The notes under the pieces were generated by a model. It was given only the letters and a program-made list of their open reading frames with translations, did no database searches and was not told where the DNA came from. Shown one piece after another: positions 17,812 through 26,173 of a stretch of 64,000 nucleotides of DNA (positions are counted from its first letter, which is position 1; every line of letters begins with the position of its first letter). Both the position numbers and the translations under genes were made by a program. The DNA comes from Marinobacter mobilis (GTDB taxonomy: Bacteria > Pseudomonadota > Gammaproteobacteria > Pseudomonadales > Oleiphilaceae), in contig NZ_FNNE01000002.1 of assembly GCF_900106945.1 (NCBI RefSeq), positions 248,001 through 312,000 of the forward strand. The letters run 5' to 3'.

Positions 17812-18027
17812 ATGTCCAATCATCATACTTACAAGAAAGTGGAAGTGGTCGGCTCATCCAGGAACAGTATCGAGGAGGCCATTGGTAACGCGCTGGAGTC
17901 CTGCAGTAAGAGCATTCGCAACATGGAATGGTTTGAGGTGCTGGAAACTCGGGGCCATGTAGTCGATGGCAAGGTGGCCCATTACCAGGTGGTGATGAAG
18001 GTGGGGTTCCGAATCGAGGGCAGCTAG
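17812..18027 (+). CDS. Dodecin family flavin-binding protein
   Basis: A 71-residue protein matching dodecin: 'YKKVEVVGSSRNSIEEAIGNAL', then 'NMEWFEVLETRGHVVDGKVAHYQVVMKVGFRIE'. Dodecins assemble into dodecameric hollow spheres that bind and sequester FMN or riboflavin; the tryptophan in 'MEWFEV' and the glutamine in 'HYQVVM' match the flavin-sandwiching residues. GGAGG lies five bases before the ATG. It stands alone, convergent with thpR. Confidence 0.93.
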   Translation: MSNHHTYKKVEVVGSSRNSIEEAIGNALESCSKSIRNMEWFEVLETRGHVVDGKVAHYQVVMKVGFRIEGS

Positions 18028-18067
18028 TGTTCCGTAAAGGGCACAAGTCCTTGCCACCGGATTCTTG

Positions 18068-18610
18068 TCAGCGGGCTTCGCCGGAGCGGGCAATTATCTC
18101 GTAGCGCGACCCGCCAACCCCGGGGGTGCTGGAAAACAGGGCCAGTTGACGTACGTCAAAGGGCGCACAGTGGAAGTCCCGGAACGCCTTAACGTAACGG
18201 GCAATGTCTTCCCGCTGTGCTCCGCTGGCCATGCGGGCGAGGGTCACGTGGGGGCGGTAGTGGCGATTGTCCAGCGTGACGCCAAGGGCGGTAAGTGCGG
18301 CCTTGTCCTGGTTATGCAGGTCGATGAGGGGGGCCTCAGGCTCGACCCCCAACCACACTGCGCGAGTGCGAAAATGGCCGGCTCCGGTCAGCACCACGCT
18401 GAAGGGCGCAAATTGGGTATCGCGTACCCGGGCGGCGATTTCTTCCGCGAGGGCCGGGGAGACGGCGCCAATAAAGTTCACCGTCAGGTGTAATTGCCCG
18501 AAGGTTTGCCAGCGGGCCCCGGGCAGGTGACATTGGCAATCCGGGATGGCCTGACGGATCGTCTCAGGCAGTTCGATACCGGTAAATAATCGCAGTTTGT
18601 CTGATTTCAC
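18068..18610 (-). CDS. thpR: RNA 2',3'-cyclic phosphodiesterase (ThpR/LigT)
   Basis: A 180-residue 2H phosphoesterase with both HxTx motifs: H41 in 'QLHLTVNFIG' and H121 in 'PHVTLARM'. The family hydrolyses RNA 2',3'-cyclic phosphates to 2'-phosphates in the cytoplasm and can ligate tRNA halves in vitro. The start overlaps the stop of the upstream gene by four bases, so translation is coupled to the unknown membrane-anchored protein. Confidence 0.9.
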   Translation of the reverse strand: MKSDKLRLFTGIELPETIRQAIPDCQCHLPGARWQTFGQLHLTVNFIGAVSPALAEEIAARVRDTQFAPFSVVLTGAGHFRTRAVWLGVEPEAPLIDLHNQDKAALTALGVTLDNRHYRPHVTLARMASGAQREDIARYVKAFRDFHCAPFDVRQLALFSSTPGVGGSRYEIIARSGEAR

Positions 18611-19287
18611 CGGGGCGACGGCTCCGTTGTTCTGATCATTCTTCTCCGGATCACTTCAATTAACTGGTTCAAAAGTTCACGGCATTCGCCATCATAGAGC
18701 ATACGAAACTTCTGCTGCAGCTGTTCCCGTTCGCCCCCTTCCTGGTTGCCGGTTTCGCTTCGCAGGTCCTGATACTGACACCCGGCAAGATGGGCCTTGA
18801 TCTCCTGATCGATCAAGCGGGTGGCGAGATCGTCAGCATGGGCGTAGCAGAAGGGGCGGACCGTATTCAGAACGGTGCGGGCTTCGAGCGCGGCGTTGCG
18901 GGCCTGAAGCCGGCTGTCGGAAGCCGCTTCACCGGTTTCGGCGGCCCGCAGGAAGGTACCGAGCTTTTCGTGGAGATCGCAGATCAGCGGCCAGAGCTTC
19001 TCATAGGCGGCTTGTTCGATGGCCAGACGCTCCGGATCCGGAGGCGTCGTCTCGCTGACTGGTCTGGATGAGCCATTGAAGTGTTCCACCCGTAATTCAT
19101 CCATCTCCCGCCAGAGGATGTCCAGCCGTTGGCGGGTGTAATCCAGATCGTCCTGGCAGCGGTTACGGTAGCGCCGGCTGGTGATCAGAGTGAGTAAGGC
19201 CAGCACCAGCGCGGCCCCGGCCAGCACCAAAACAAGGGTGCTTTCGGGCAGGGGAGTCAGGTTGGCAAGCAGGCGCTCTGCGTCCAT
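18607..19287 (-). CDS. Hypothetical single-pass membrane protein with coiled coil
   Basis: A 226-residue protein with one N-terminal transmembrane helix (about residues 17-37, 'TLVLVLAGAALVLALLTLI') followed by a basic stop-transfer segment and a mostly helical, charged cytoplasmic region. I recognise no domain. It is translated just ahead of thpR with a 4-bp overlap, which hints at a link to RNA end processing or simply at a shared operon. Confidence 0.7.
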   Translation of the reverse strand: MDAERLLANLTPLPESTLVLVLAGAALVLALLTLITSRRYRNRCQDDLDYTRQRLDILWREMDELRVEHFNGSSRPVSETTPPDPERLAIEQAAYEKLWPLICDLHEKLGTFLRAAETGEAASDSRLQARNAALEARTVLNTVRPFCYAHADDLATRLIDQEIKAHLAGCQYQDLRSETGNQEGGEREQLQQKFRMLYDGECRELLNQLIEVIRRRMIRTTEPSPR

Positions 19288-19461
19288 GGCGTATTGCCCT
19301 TGGCTGGGTCCGGTACTGGTGTTGCGAAGTTTGTACGATGCGAACTTTTTAAAGTGTAGACCAGTCCCCGCAGCCGTGGCCGCCGACTGTTCCTCCAGCT
19401 AGTCTATGATCAGAAGGTTGCGCTGTTGTGTTGACCCTGTGAGTTGGTTTGCGAGGTGGCC

Positions 19462-20313
19462 ATGCGTTATCGCCTGCGGCCCGGGCGCCCCCTGGATTCT
19501 GAGTTCCGTAACCTGTATCGCTCGCTCAATGAAACTCTGGCGTTGGCCTTGTTGATGGCCTGCCGTGAGCCGGAACGTGGGGTGCACCAGGCCCGAAGAA
19601 GCTGCAAGGAAGTACGGGCGTTGCTGCGTTTGTTTGGTGGAGATGCCTCCCATCAGCGTTTCTATCGCTCGCTCGCGGCGGGTTTGTCCGGGCAGCGCGA
19701 TGCGGTGGTGATGGTGAAGACCTGGCAGGGGCTGGTGAATGAGATTGCGGATTTTCAGGGCAGTGAGTTTGTTCCAGTGACCCGTTTTCTGAGCACGCCA
19801 GAAGGTGTCGCTGAAGCGAGACCTGGCGACCAGTCGATGTATCTGGAACTGGCTCAGAGCGCCGAAGCGCAGTGTGCCCGGGGTCCGGGTTGTGGCATTC
19901 CCAACGGCTTATCCGCACTGGAGCGGATCTACCGGCGGGCCCGCAAAGCGTGGCATAAAGCCAGCGATTCCGGTGACCGGGAAGATTTTCATGACTTCCG
20001 CAAACGCAGCAAGGAGCTCTACTACAGCCTGCGCTTCCTCAAACCGTTGCTCCCAAAACCGTCACAGCGGCTGGTCGGGCAGCTGAAGAAGCTCACCGAG
20101 GTTCAGGGGCTGGCGAATGATGTGGCGGTGCTCGAAGAGCACCTGTCTGCCCATGCTGACCAGATTCGACTGACTCAGGTCGGTTGGCGTTGTCTGAACC
20201 GCGTGTTGGCGAACAAGGAGCAGGCATTACAAGCAAAAGCCTTTCGACTGGCAAAACCCATTCTGGCTGTACGACCCTGCCAGTTTACCGGCCGTCTGAA
20301 TCTGCCGGTCTAA
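19462..20313 (+). CDS. CHAD domain-containing protein
   Basis: A 283-residue protein with the conserved histidine-containing helices of CHAD domains: 'VHQARRSCKEVRALLRLF' near the N-terminus and 'DFHDFRKRSKELYYSLRFL' in the centre, both basic faces that bind polyphosphate in studied members. CHAD proteins associate with polyphosphate granules; no CYTH phosphatase domain is fused here. The ATG at 19462 is supported by GAGG five bases upstream. Its last four bases overlap the stop end of the convergent acyltransferase gene. Confidence 0.88.
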   Translation: MRYRLRPGRPLDSEFRNLYRSLNETLALALLMACREPERGVHQARRSCKEVRALLRLFGGDASHQRFYRSLAAGLSGQRDAVVMVKTWQGLVNEIADFQGSEFVPVTRFLSTPEGVAEARPGDQSMYLELAQSAEAQCARGPGCGIPNGLSALERIYRRARKAWHKASDSGDREDFHDFRKRSKELYYSLRFLKPLLPKPSQRLVGQLKKLTEVQGLANDVAVLEEHLSAHADQIRLTQVGWRCLNRVLANKEQALQAKAFRLAKPILAVRPCQFTGRLNLPV

Positions 20314-21470
20314 TCAGTGGCGCCCTTGTGGAACGGAAGCAACGTCATTGCTTCGTTACGGTAGCCACGAACCTGGTCGGCTTCTTCCCTGCAGAAATTC
20401 CCGATGGCCTGGCGAAAATCCGGATGGGCAACGCCATGCCAGGAATGTGTGAGGGTGGGCTCAAATCCCCGGATCAGCTTGTGTTCGCCCTGCGCGCCGG
20501 CGTCAAAGCGGGCCAGGCCGAGGGCAATGGCCAGTTCGATGCCTTGGTAATAGCAGGTTTCGAAATGCAAGTGGTTGTATTCCTCCAGGCATCCCCAGTA
20601 ACGCCCATACAGGGTGTCGGCGCCGATCAGGAAAAGGGCTCCGGCAATCCAGTCTCCGTCTTTCTCCGCCATGATCAGGTGTAGCTGCTCCGGCTGTTCC
20701 CGTTGCAGGGCACGGAAAAAACTGAGGTTGAGATAGGGCCGCTGGCCGCGCTTGAAGTAGGTCGCCTGGTAATACTGGTAAAAGGTGGACAAGGCCGCTC
20801 CTGACAGGTCGGTGCCGGGGTAGTGTTCAAAGCGAATGCCCTGCTCGCTGACCTGACGTCGCTCCCGGCGAATGGACTTGCGCTTGCGGGAGGTCAGCGT
20901 GGCCAGAAAATCATCGAACTGGTGATAGCCGCGGTTGTGCCAGTGAAACTGACAACCCAGCCGGTGAAGGCTGCCGGGGCTGTCCAGCAACGACTGGTCG
21001 GCCTGGTCGGGAAACAGCAGGTGCCAGGAGTGGGCGCCAAGTCGGCTGATCAGCAGGTCGAGGGCGTGCTGAATCATGGCTGGGGTCATCCTCTGCCGTT
21101 GCTGCGGATCCAGCAGCAGTCGTGGACCCTGGGCCGGGGTAAACGGCACGGCAATGAGCAACTTGGGGTAATACGGCAGACCATGGCGTTGGTAGGCATC
21201 AGCCCAGCCCCAGTCGAACACATATTCCCCCATTGAGTGGTTTTTCAGGTAGGCCGGGGCAACACCGGCCAGAACACCGTCCAGCTTGATCAACAGGTGG
21301 CAGGGCTGCCAGCCGCTGGCCTGGGTGGTGCATCCGCTATGCTCCAGAGCCGCGAAGAAACGATGGCGAAGAAATGGGTTACCGGCGCTGCTGAACCGGT
21401 CCCAGGCTGCTTCGGGGATATCGTCAATGGTGGTAACGGTTTCGAGCGTTAGTTCGGGCATGGCGTCCAT
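20310..21470 (-). CDS. FemAB-like GNAT family N-acyltransferase (PF04339 type)
   Basis: A 386-residue cytoplasmic protein of the peptidogalycan-biosynthesis/FemAB-like GNAT group. Characteristic segments are 'GNPFLRHRFFAALEHSGC', 'GEYVFDWGWADAYQRHGLPYYPKLLIAVPFTP' and 'SRKRKSIRRERRQ', then 'HYQGIELAIALGLARFDAGAQGEHK'-like residues near the end. The family probably transfers acyl or aminoacyl groups; the substrate is unproved. The ATG at 21470 is taken as start; an adjacent upstream GTG would add one residue. Confidence 0.85.
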   Translation of the reverse strand: MDAMPELTLETVTTIDDIPEAAWDRFSSAGNPFLRHRFFAALEHSGCTTQASGWQPCHLLIKLDGVLAGVAPAYLKNHSMGEYVFDWGWADAYQRHGLPYYPKLLIAVPFTPAQGPRLLLDPQQRQRMTPAMIQHALDLLISRLGAHSWHLLFPDQADQSLLDSPGSLHRLGCQFHWHNRGYHQFDDFLATLTSRKRKSIRRERRQVSEQGIRFEHYPGTDLSGAALSTFYQYYQATYFKRGQRPYLNLSFFRALQREQPEQLHLIMAEKDGDWIAGALFLIGADTLYGRYWGCLEEYNHLHFETCYYQGIELAIALGLARFDAGAQGEHKLIRGFEPTLTHSWHGVAHPDFRQAIGNFCREEADQVRGYRNEAMTLLPFHKGATD

Positions 21471-21667
21471 CACGAAGGTCGGGCTGCTGTCCCGGGCGGG
21501 ACACTAGCCGTAACCATACCGGCAAAGCATCCGGCATTCATCCACCGCTGATGGATCGGGCTGCAGGGGCGATAACAATTCATATTCAAAAAAGATCTAT
21601 GCTTATAACTCAAAATGTGGTTTATTGAAGATCACAAAATAGCCACCCCTGGTATGGAGGAACGACG

Positions 21668-22534
21668 ATGCTGAAACCAGTCGTCACTTGCTTCTTCGAT
21701 GAACCTACCAACACCTTCAGTTACGTGGTGAAGGATCCCGGCAGCCGCTCTTGCGCGATCGTGGATTCGGTTCTGGATTTTGATTACGCCTCCGGGCGGA
21801 CTGACGTCCGGTCGGCCGACGAGATTATCAGCTTCGTTCGTGAGCAGGGTCTGACGGTCGAGTGGATACTGGAAACTCACGTCCACGCTGACCACCTGTC
21901 AGCGGCGCCCTATCTGAAAAACAAGGTCAGTGGCCAGACCGGCATCGGCGAGAAGATCATCGAGGTGCAGGAGATTTTTGGCAAGGCGTTCAACGCCGGT
22001 ACCGAGTTTGCCCGCGATGGCAGTCAGTTCGACCGTCTGTTCCGGGAGGGAGATACCTTCCAGGTGGGCGCTCTTGAAGGGCGCATCCTGCATACCCCGG
22101 GGCATACCCCCGCATGCCTGACCTATGTGATTGGCGATGCGGCCTTTGTTGGCGACACGCTGTTTGCGCCGGATGCCGGAACGGCCCGCTGTGATTTTCC
22201 GGGTGGCAGTGCCCACATCCTGTATCAGTCGATTCAGAAGGTGCTGGCATTGCCTTCAGAGACCCGTATTTTCCTGTGCCATGACTACAAGGCACCGGGG
22301 CGGGACGAGTATCTGCACGAGACCACCGTGGCCGAACAGCGTGAGCGCAACATTCATGTTCACACCGGCATGAGCGAGGATGATTTTGTCAGGCTGCGCA
22401 CCGACCGGGACGCCACGCTGGCCATGCCACGCCTGATTCTGCCCTCCGTGCAGGTCAACATGCGGGCGGGCGAGATGCCGCCGGAGGACAACAACGGTCA
22501 GGTTTACCTGAAAATCCCAGTCAACCTGTTCTAG
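21668..22534 (+). CDS. Metallo-beta-lactamase fold persulfide dioxygenase (Blh/ETHE1-like)
   Basis: A 288-residue MBL-fold hydrolase with the metal motif H71-x-H73-x-D75-H76 ('ETHVHADHLSAAPYL'), 'HTPGHTPACLTYV' and 'CHDYKAPGRDEY'. These features match the Blh/ETHE1 group, which oxidises glutathione persulfide to sulfite and glutathione with one Fe(II). It heads a co-directional cluster with a TIGR01244 sulfurtransferase (8 bp downstream), a sulfide:quinone oxidoreductase and a SulP transporter, strongly supporting a role in sulfide detoxification. GGAGG lies close upstream of the ATG. The AT-rich region 21570-21650 must contain the promoter. Confidence 0.9.
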   Translation: MLKPVVTCFFDEPTNTFSYVVKDPGSRSCAIVDSVLDFDYASGRTDVRSADEIISFVREQGLTVEWILETHVHADHLSAAPYLKNKVSGQTGIGEKIIEVQEIFGKAFNAGTEFARDGSQFDRLFREGDTFQVGALEGRILHTPGHTPACLTYVIGDAAFVGDTLFAPDAGTARCDFPGGSAHILYQSIQKVLALPSETRIFLCHDYKAPGRDEYLHETTVAEQRERNIHVHTGMSEDDFVRLRTDRDATLAMPRLILPSVQVNMRAGEMPPEDNNGQVYLKIPVNLF

Positions 22535-22542
22535 GGGGCAAC

Positions 22543-22962
22543 ATGAACATTCATTACCTCGAACCGGCGTTTGCAATCGCTGATGCCCTGACAACCGATG
22601 AATTGGTTGAGGTGAAAGCACAGGGTTTTCGTTCCGTGATCTGTAACCGGCTGCCCGGAGAGGATGGTTTCCAGGGGGCTGGCGCCTTTGCTGCGGCCGC
22701 TGCCGAGTTGGGGCTGTCGTGGGTGTGTATTCCGGTTGCCCCGGGCGAGTATTCCGAGGCCGATGTCGAAGCGTTCGGGCAGGCCCTGGAGCAGCTGTCC
22801 TCTCCCATACTGGCGTTCTGCAGAACCGGACGTCGTGCCGTGCACCTGTGGGCCCAGGCCCGGGCCAAGGCGCCCCAGTGCAATATTGCGCAGCTGCTCA
22901 AGGCGGCCCATGACGCCGGACACGATCCTCAGCCCATACAGGACATGCTGGGCCAGAAATAG
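22543..22962 (+). CDS. TIGR01244 family sulfur transferase (DUF442)
   Basis: A 139-residue protein of the DUF442/TIGR01244 family, a dual-specificity-phosphatase-like fold with a cysteine loop 'AFCRTGRRAVHLWAQ' that resembles a rhodanese/phosphatase active site. In many bacteria the domain is fused to, or next to, Blh persulfide dioxygenase, and it is thought to carry sulfane sulfur. It begins eight bases after the dioxygenase stop, so the two are translated together. The sulfurtransferase role is inferred from family and context. Confidence 0.85.
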   Translation: MNIHYLEPAFAIADALTTDELVEVKAQGFRSVICNRLPGEDGFQGAGAFAAAAAELGLSWVCIPVAPGEYSEADVEAFGQALEQLSSPILAFCRTGRRAVHLWAQARAKAPQCNIAQLLKAAHDAGHDPQPIQDMLGQK

Positions 22963-23020
22963 CGAGACTGAGTGTGAGTCACGGGGCAGGAGCCCTGGCA
23001 ACTCCGGAGGCAAGATTCAA

Positions 23021-24283
23021 ATGCAGAGTCACTACCATAAAACCGAGTTCCCGGTCAGGCACCACGATGTGGTTATCATTGGCGGCGGTTCCGGAGGCGT
23101 GGCGACGGCGGCCAGCCTGCTGAAACGGCAGGCAGACCTGGACATCGCAATTCTGGATCCGAAGACCACCCACGACTATCAGCCAGGCTGGACCATGGTG
23201 GGCGGAGGTGTTTTCTCCGCCGAGAGTACCCGTCGGCGAACGGAAACGGTGATTCCCGACCGTTGTCACTGGTACCGGCAGGCAGCTGAGCGGGTCGACC
23301 CGGATGAACAGCTGGTGACGCTGGCGGATGGCTGCCGTGTGGGCTATCAGCGCCTGGTTGTTGCGCCAGGACTGCTGCTGAACTGGGACGCCATCGAGGG
23401 GCTGTCCGGGACACTTGGCCAGAATGGGGTCACCTCCAACTACCGTTACGATCTCGCCCCCTATACGTGGTCTCTGGTTCAGCAGATGAAGCAGGGCAAG
23501 GCGTTGTTCTGCCAGCCGCCCATGCCGATCAAGTGTGCAGGTGCGCCCCAGAAGGCCATGTATCTGTCGGCTGATCACTGGCGGCGGGCGGGTGTGCTTG
23601 ATTCGATGGATATCTCATTCCACTCGGCAGGCGGAGTATTGTTCGGCGTTGAGGACTATGTGCCTGAGCTCCAGAAATACGTCGCGATGTATGGCATCGA
23701 CGTTAACTACATGGAGCAGCTGGTCGCGGTCGATGGCGCCGCGAAGATCGCCCGCTTTGTCAAAACCATCGGCGATCATAGGGAAACCGTGGAGCACTCT
23801 TTTGACATGCTCCACGTCGTTCCTCCGCAGGTAGCCCCTGACTTCATTGCCCGCTCCGGTCTGGCCAACGCTGATGGCTGGCTCGACCTGAATGCGGAAA
23901 CCCTGCAGCACAACCGCTACCCGACGATCTTCGGGGTAGGGGATGCTATCGGCACCACCAATGCCAAGACCATGGCGGCAGCGAGAAAACAGGTGCCGGT
24001 CGTGGCGGAAAACTTGCTTGCCTCTCTCGATGGCTCGCCGTTGCGTGCCGCCTACCTCGGGTATGGTTCCTGCCCTCTGACGGTAGAGCGGGGGCGGATT
24101 GTGCTCGCCGAGTTTGGCTATGGTGGCAAACTGCAGCCAACCTTCCCACAATGGTTGAATGACGGCACCAAGGCGACCCGAATGGCCTGGTGGCTGAAAG
24201 CAAAGCAGCTTCCCTGGATCTACTGGAATGGCATGCTCAAGGGGCGGGAATGGCTGGCCAGACCAGCGGTTCGGCAGGACTAG
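23021..24283 (+). CDS. sqr: Sulfide:quinone oxidoreductase (SQRDL-type)
   Basis: A 420-residue FAD-dependent oxidoreductase that oxidises sulfide to a persulfide or polysulfide and passes electrons to quinone at the cytoplasmic membrane. The N-terminal dinucleotide motif is 'VVIIGGGSGGVATAASLL'; the probable redox cysteines lie in 'PIKCAGAPQKAMYLS' and 'YGSCPLTVERGR'. Only two of the three cysteines used by type I enzymes are apparent, as in type II (mitochondrial-like) SQR. The ATG at 23021 has GGAGG about eleven bases upstream. The persulfide made would be the substrate of the neighbouring dioxygenases. Confidence 0.9.
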   Translation: MQSHYHKTEFPVRHHDVVIIGGGSGGVATAASLLKRQADLDIAILDPKTTHDYQPGWTMVGGGVFSAESTRRRTETVIPDRCHWYRQAAERVDPDEQLVTLADGCRVGYQRLVVAPGLLLNWDAIEGLSGTLGQNGVTSNYRYDLAPYTWSLVQQMKQGKALFCQPPMPIKCAGAPQKAMYLSADHWRRAGVLDSMDISFHSAGGVLFGVEDYVPELQKYVAMYGIDVNYMEQLVAVDGAAKIARFVKTIGDHRETVEHSFDMLHVVPPQVAPDFIARSGLANADGWLDLNAETLQHNRYPTIFGVGDAIGTTNAKTMAAARKQVPVVAENLLASLDGSPLRAAYLGYGSCPLTVERGRIVLAEFGYGGKLQPTFPQWLNDGTKATRMAWWLKAKQLPWIYWNGMLKGREWLARPAVRQD

Positions 24284-24301
24284 GCTCATGGAGCGGAATT
24301 G

Positions 24302-26071
24302 ATGATAGATCGGATTGCTAGGTTCCTGCCCGTGGCCCGCTGGCTGAAGGGCTACAACGGCGGAACATTTGTCAGTGATAGCCTGGCGGCGGTCATCGTT
24401 ACCCTGATGCTCGTACCCCAGGCGCTGGCCTATGCCCTGCTCGCTGGCCTCCCTGCTGAAGTGGGGTTGTACGCCAGTATGATCCCGCTGGTGGTGTATG
24501 CCATTTTTGGCACCAGTGCGACCCTTGCGGTCGGGCCCGTGGCCGTGGCGTCGCTGATGACGGCGTCGGCTCTGGGAGGCATTGCCGAAGCGGGCTCGCC
24601 GGAATACGTTGGTGCCGCCCTCGTGCTGGCGGCCCTGTCGGGGCTGATCCTGTTTGCCATGGGGGTTCTCCGGCTCGGTTTTCTTGCCAACTTTCTCAGC
24701 CATCCGGTGATCTCGGGCTTCGTGACGGCATCGGGCATCCTGATCGCCGCTAGCCAGATTGGCCATATCCTCGGAATCAACGGAGGTGGCCAAAACCTGC
24801 TGGAAATGGGGCAGGGGCTCTGGCAGCAATTGGGGGCTATCAATCCGGTGACGGTGATGATCGGGGGCGGCGCTCTGCTGTTCCTCTACGTGTGCCGGCG
24901 TTTTCTCAAAGGTGGACTCATGGCGGTCGGCCTGTCAGAGCGGTTGGCAGATCTGGCCACTAAGGCCGCGCCGGTGTCAGCCGTGATTGTGACTACAGCG
25001 GCGGCCTGGTTCTGGGATCTCGGTGCCACCGGGGTCAAGCTGGTGGGAGAGGTGCCCAGTGGCCTGCCCAGCATCAGCCTACCGTCCCTGGACCCGGCCA
25101 TCTGGAGCACCCTGTTGCCGGCCGCGGTGCTGATCAGTCTGGTGGGATTTGTCGAATCCGTGTCCGTCGCCCAGACCCTCGCGGCGAAGCGGCGCCAGCG
25201 GATTGATCCCAATGCCGAGCTGATCGCCCTGGGGCTGGCCAATGTTGGTGCGGGGGTTGGTGGCGGTTCACCGGTGTCCGGTGGCTTTTCCCGCTCGGTG
25301 GTGAATTTTGAGGCGGGTGCACAAACCCCGATCGCTGGCGCCCTCACGGCTCTGGGCATTGCGATCGCCACGTTGACGCTGACGGGTTTGCTGGCGTTTC
25401 TGCCCAAGGCGACTCTGGCGGCGACCATTATTATTGCGGTCAGTACGTTGATTGATTTCTCTGCGATCCGCCGGACCCTGAATTATTCCAGGGCCGACGG
25501 TGCCGCCATGCTGGCCACCATCATACTGACGCTGGGGCATGGTGTTGAACTGGGTATTCTGGTCGGGGTCGGCATGTCGCTGGGCCTCTACCTTTACCGA
25601 ACCAGTCGGCCCCACAGTGCCGTGGTGGGACTGATCCCGGGCACCGAGCATTTCCGTAACGTGAGTCGCCACGATGTCCGTACCGACGATGCGACGATTA
25701 TCCTGAGGGTGGATGAGAGCCTTTACTTCGCCAACGCCCGGTACCTGGAAGACCGGGTGCTGGAACTGGTGTCTGCGCGGCCACGGCTGAAAAACCTGGT
25801 GCTTGCGTGTCAGGCGGTGAACGACATTGACGCCTCCGCACTGGAGAGCCTGGAAGCCATTGACAGCCGTCTGAAGGAAGCTGGCATCACCCTGCATCTG
25901 GCGGAAGTTAAAGGGCCGGTTATGGATCGTCTGCGTAAAACCGGGTTCTGCCACGAACTTCGCGGGCAGATTTTCCTGAGCACCTTTGAGGCCTGGACGT
26001 CCTTGGTCAAGGCACCACCGGTGATAACCGGCATTCCGAAAGAGCCGGCACGTATTTCCCGGGGCCGCTAA
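24302..26071 (+). CDS. SulP family inorganic anion transporter with STAS domain
   Basis: A 589-residue membrane protein with a SulP core (about ten or more helices, residues 1-430; 'DSLAAVIVTLMLVPQALAYA' is the family signature region) and a C-terminal cytoplasmic STAS domain (about 445-560). SulP proteins move sulfate, bicarbonate or other anions by symport or exchange. Located 18 bp after the sqr stop and before a persulfide dioxygenase-rhodanese gene, it probably moves the sulfite or sulfate end product or supplies sulfate; direction and substrate are inferred. Confidence 0.92.
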   Translation: MIDRIARFLPVARWLKGYNGGTFVSDSLAAVIVTLMLVPQALAYALLAGLPAEVGLYASMIPLVVYAIFGTSATLAVGPVAVASLMTASALGGIAEAGSPEYVGAALVLAALSGLILFAMGVLRLGFLANFLSHPVISGFVTASGILIAASQIGHILGINGGGQNLLEMGQGLWQQLGAINPVTVMIGGGALLFLYVCRRFLKGGLMAVGLSERLADLATKAAPVSAVIVTTAAAWFWDLGATGVKLVGEVPSGLPSISLPSLDPAIWSTLLPAAVLISLVGFVESVSVAQTLAAKRRQRIDPNAELIALGLANVGAGVGGGSPVSGGFSRSVVNFEAGAQTPIAGALTALGIAIATLTLTGLLAFLPKATLAATIIIAVSTLIDFSAIRRTLNYSRADGAAMLATIILTLGHGVELGILVGVGMSLGLYLYRTSRPHSAVVGLIPGTEHFRNVSRHDVRTDDATIILRVDESLYFANARYLEDRVLELVSARPRLKNLVLACQAVNDIDASALESLEAIDSRLKEAGITLHLAEVKGPVMDRLRKTGFCHELRGQIFLSTFEAWTSLVKAPPVITGIPKEPARISRGR

Positions 26072-26173
26072 CCGGGATTGTCCTGACCAGGGTCAGATCA
26101 CCCCCGGGCGATCCTGTGCCAGACTGGTAGACAGTCTCCTGAAAACTTGGCGAACGTGAGTGAGGGTAGCCCG

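Noticed and set aside
21580..21660. AT-rich stretch before the persulfide dioxygenase as a BigR or FNR box
   Set aside because: No sequence matching a consensus I can state with confidence; only a general promoter region is supported.
23615..24829. 404-codon open frame on the minus strand across sqr and SulP
   Set aside because: Antisense to two well-recognised proteins, spans their junction and has no domain or ribosome-binding site.
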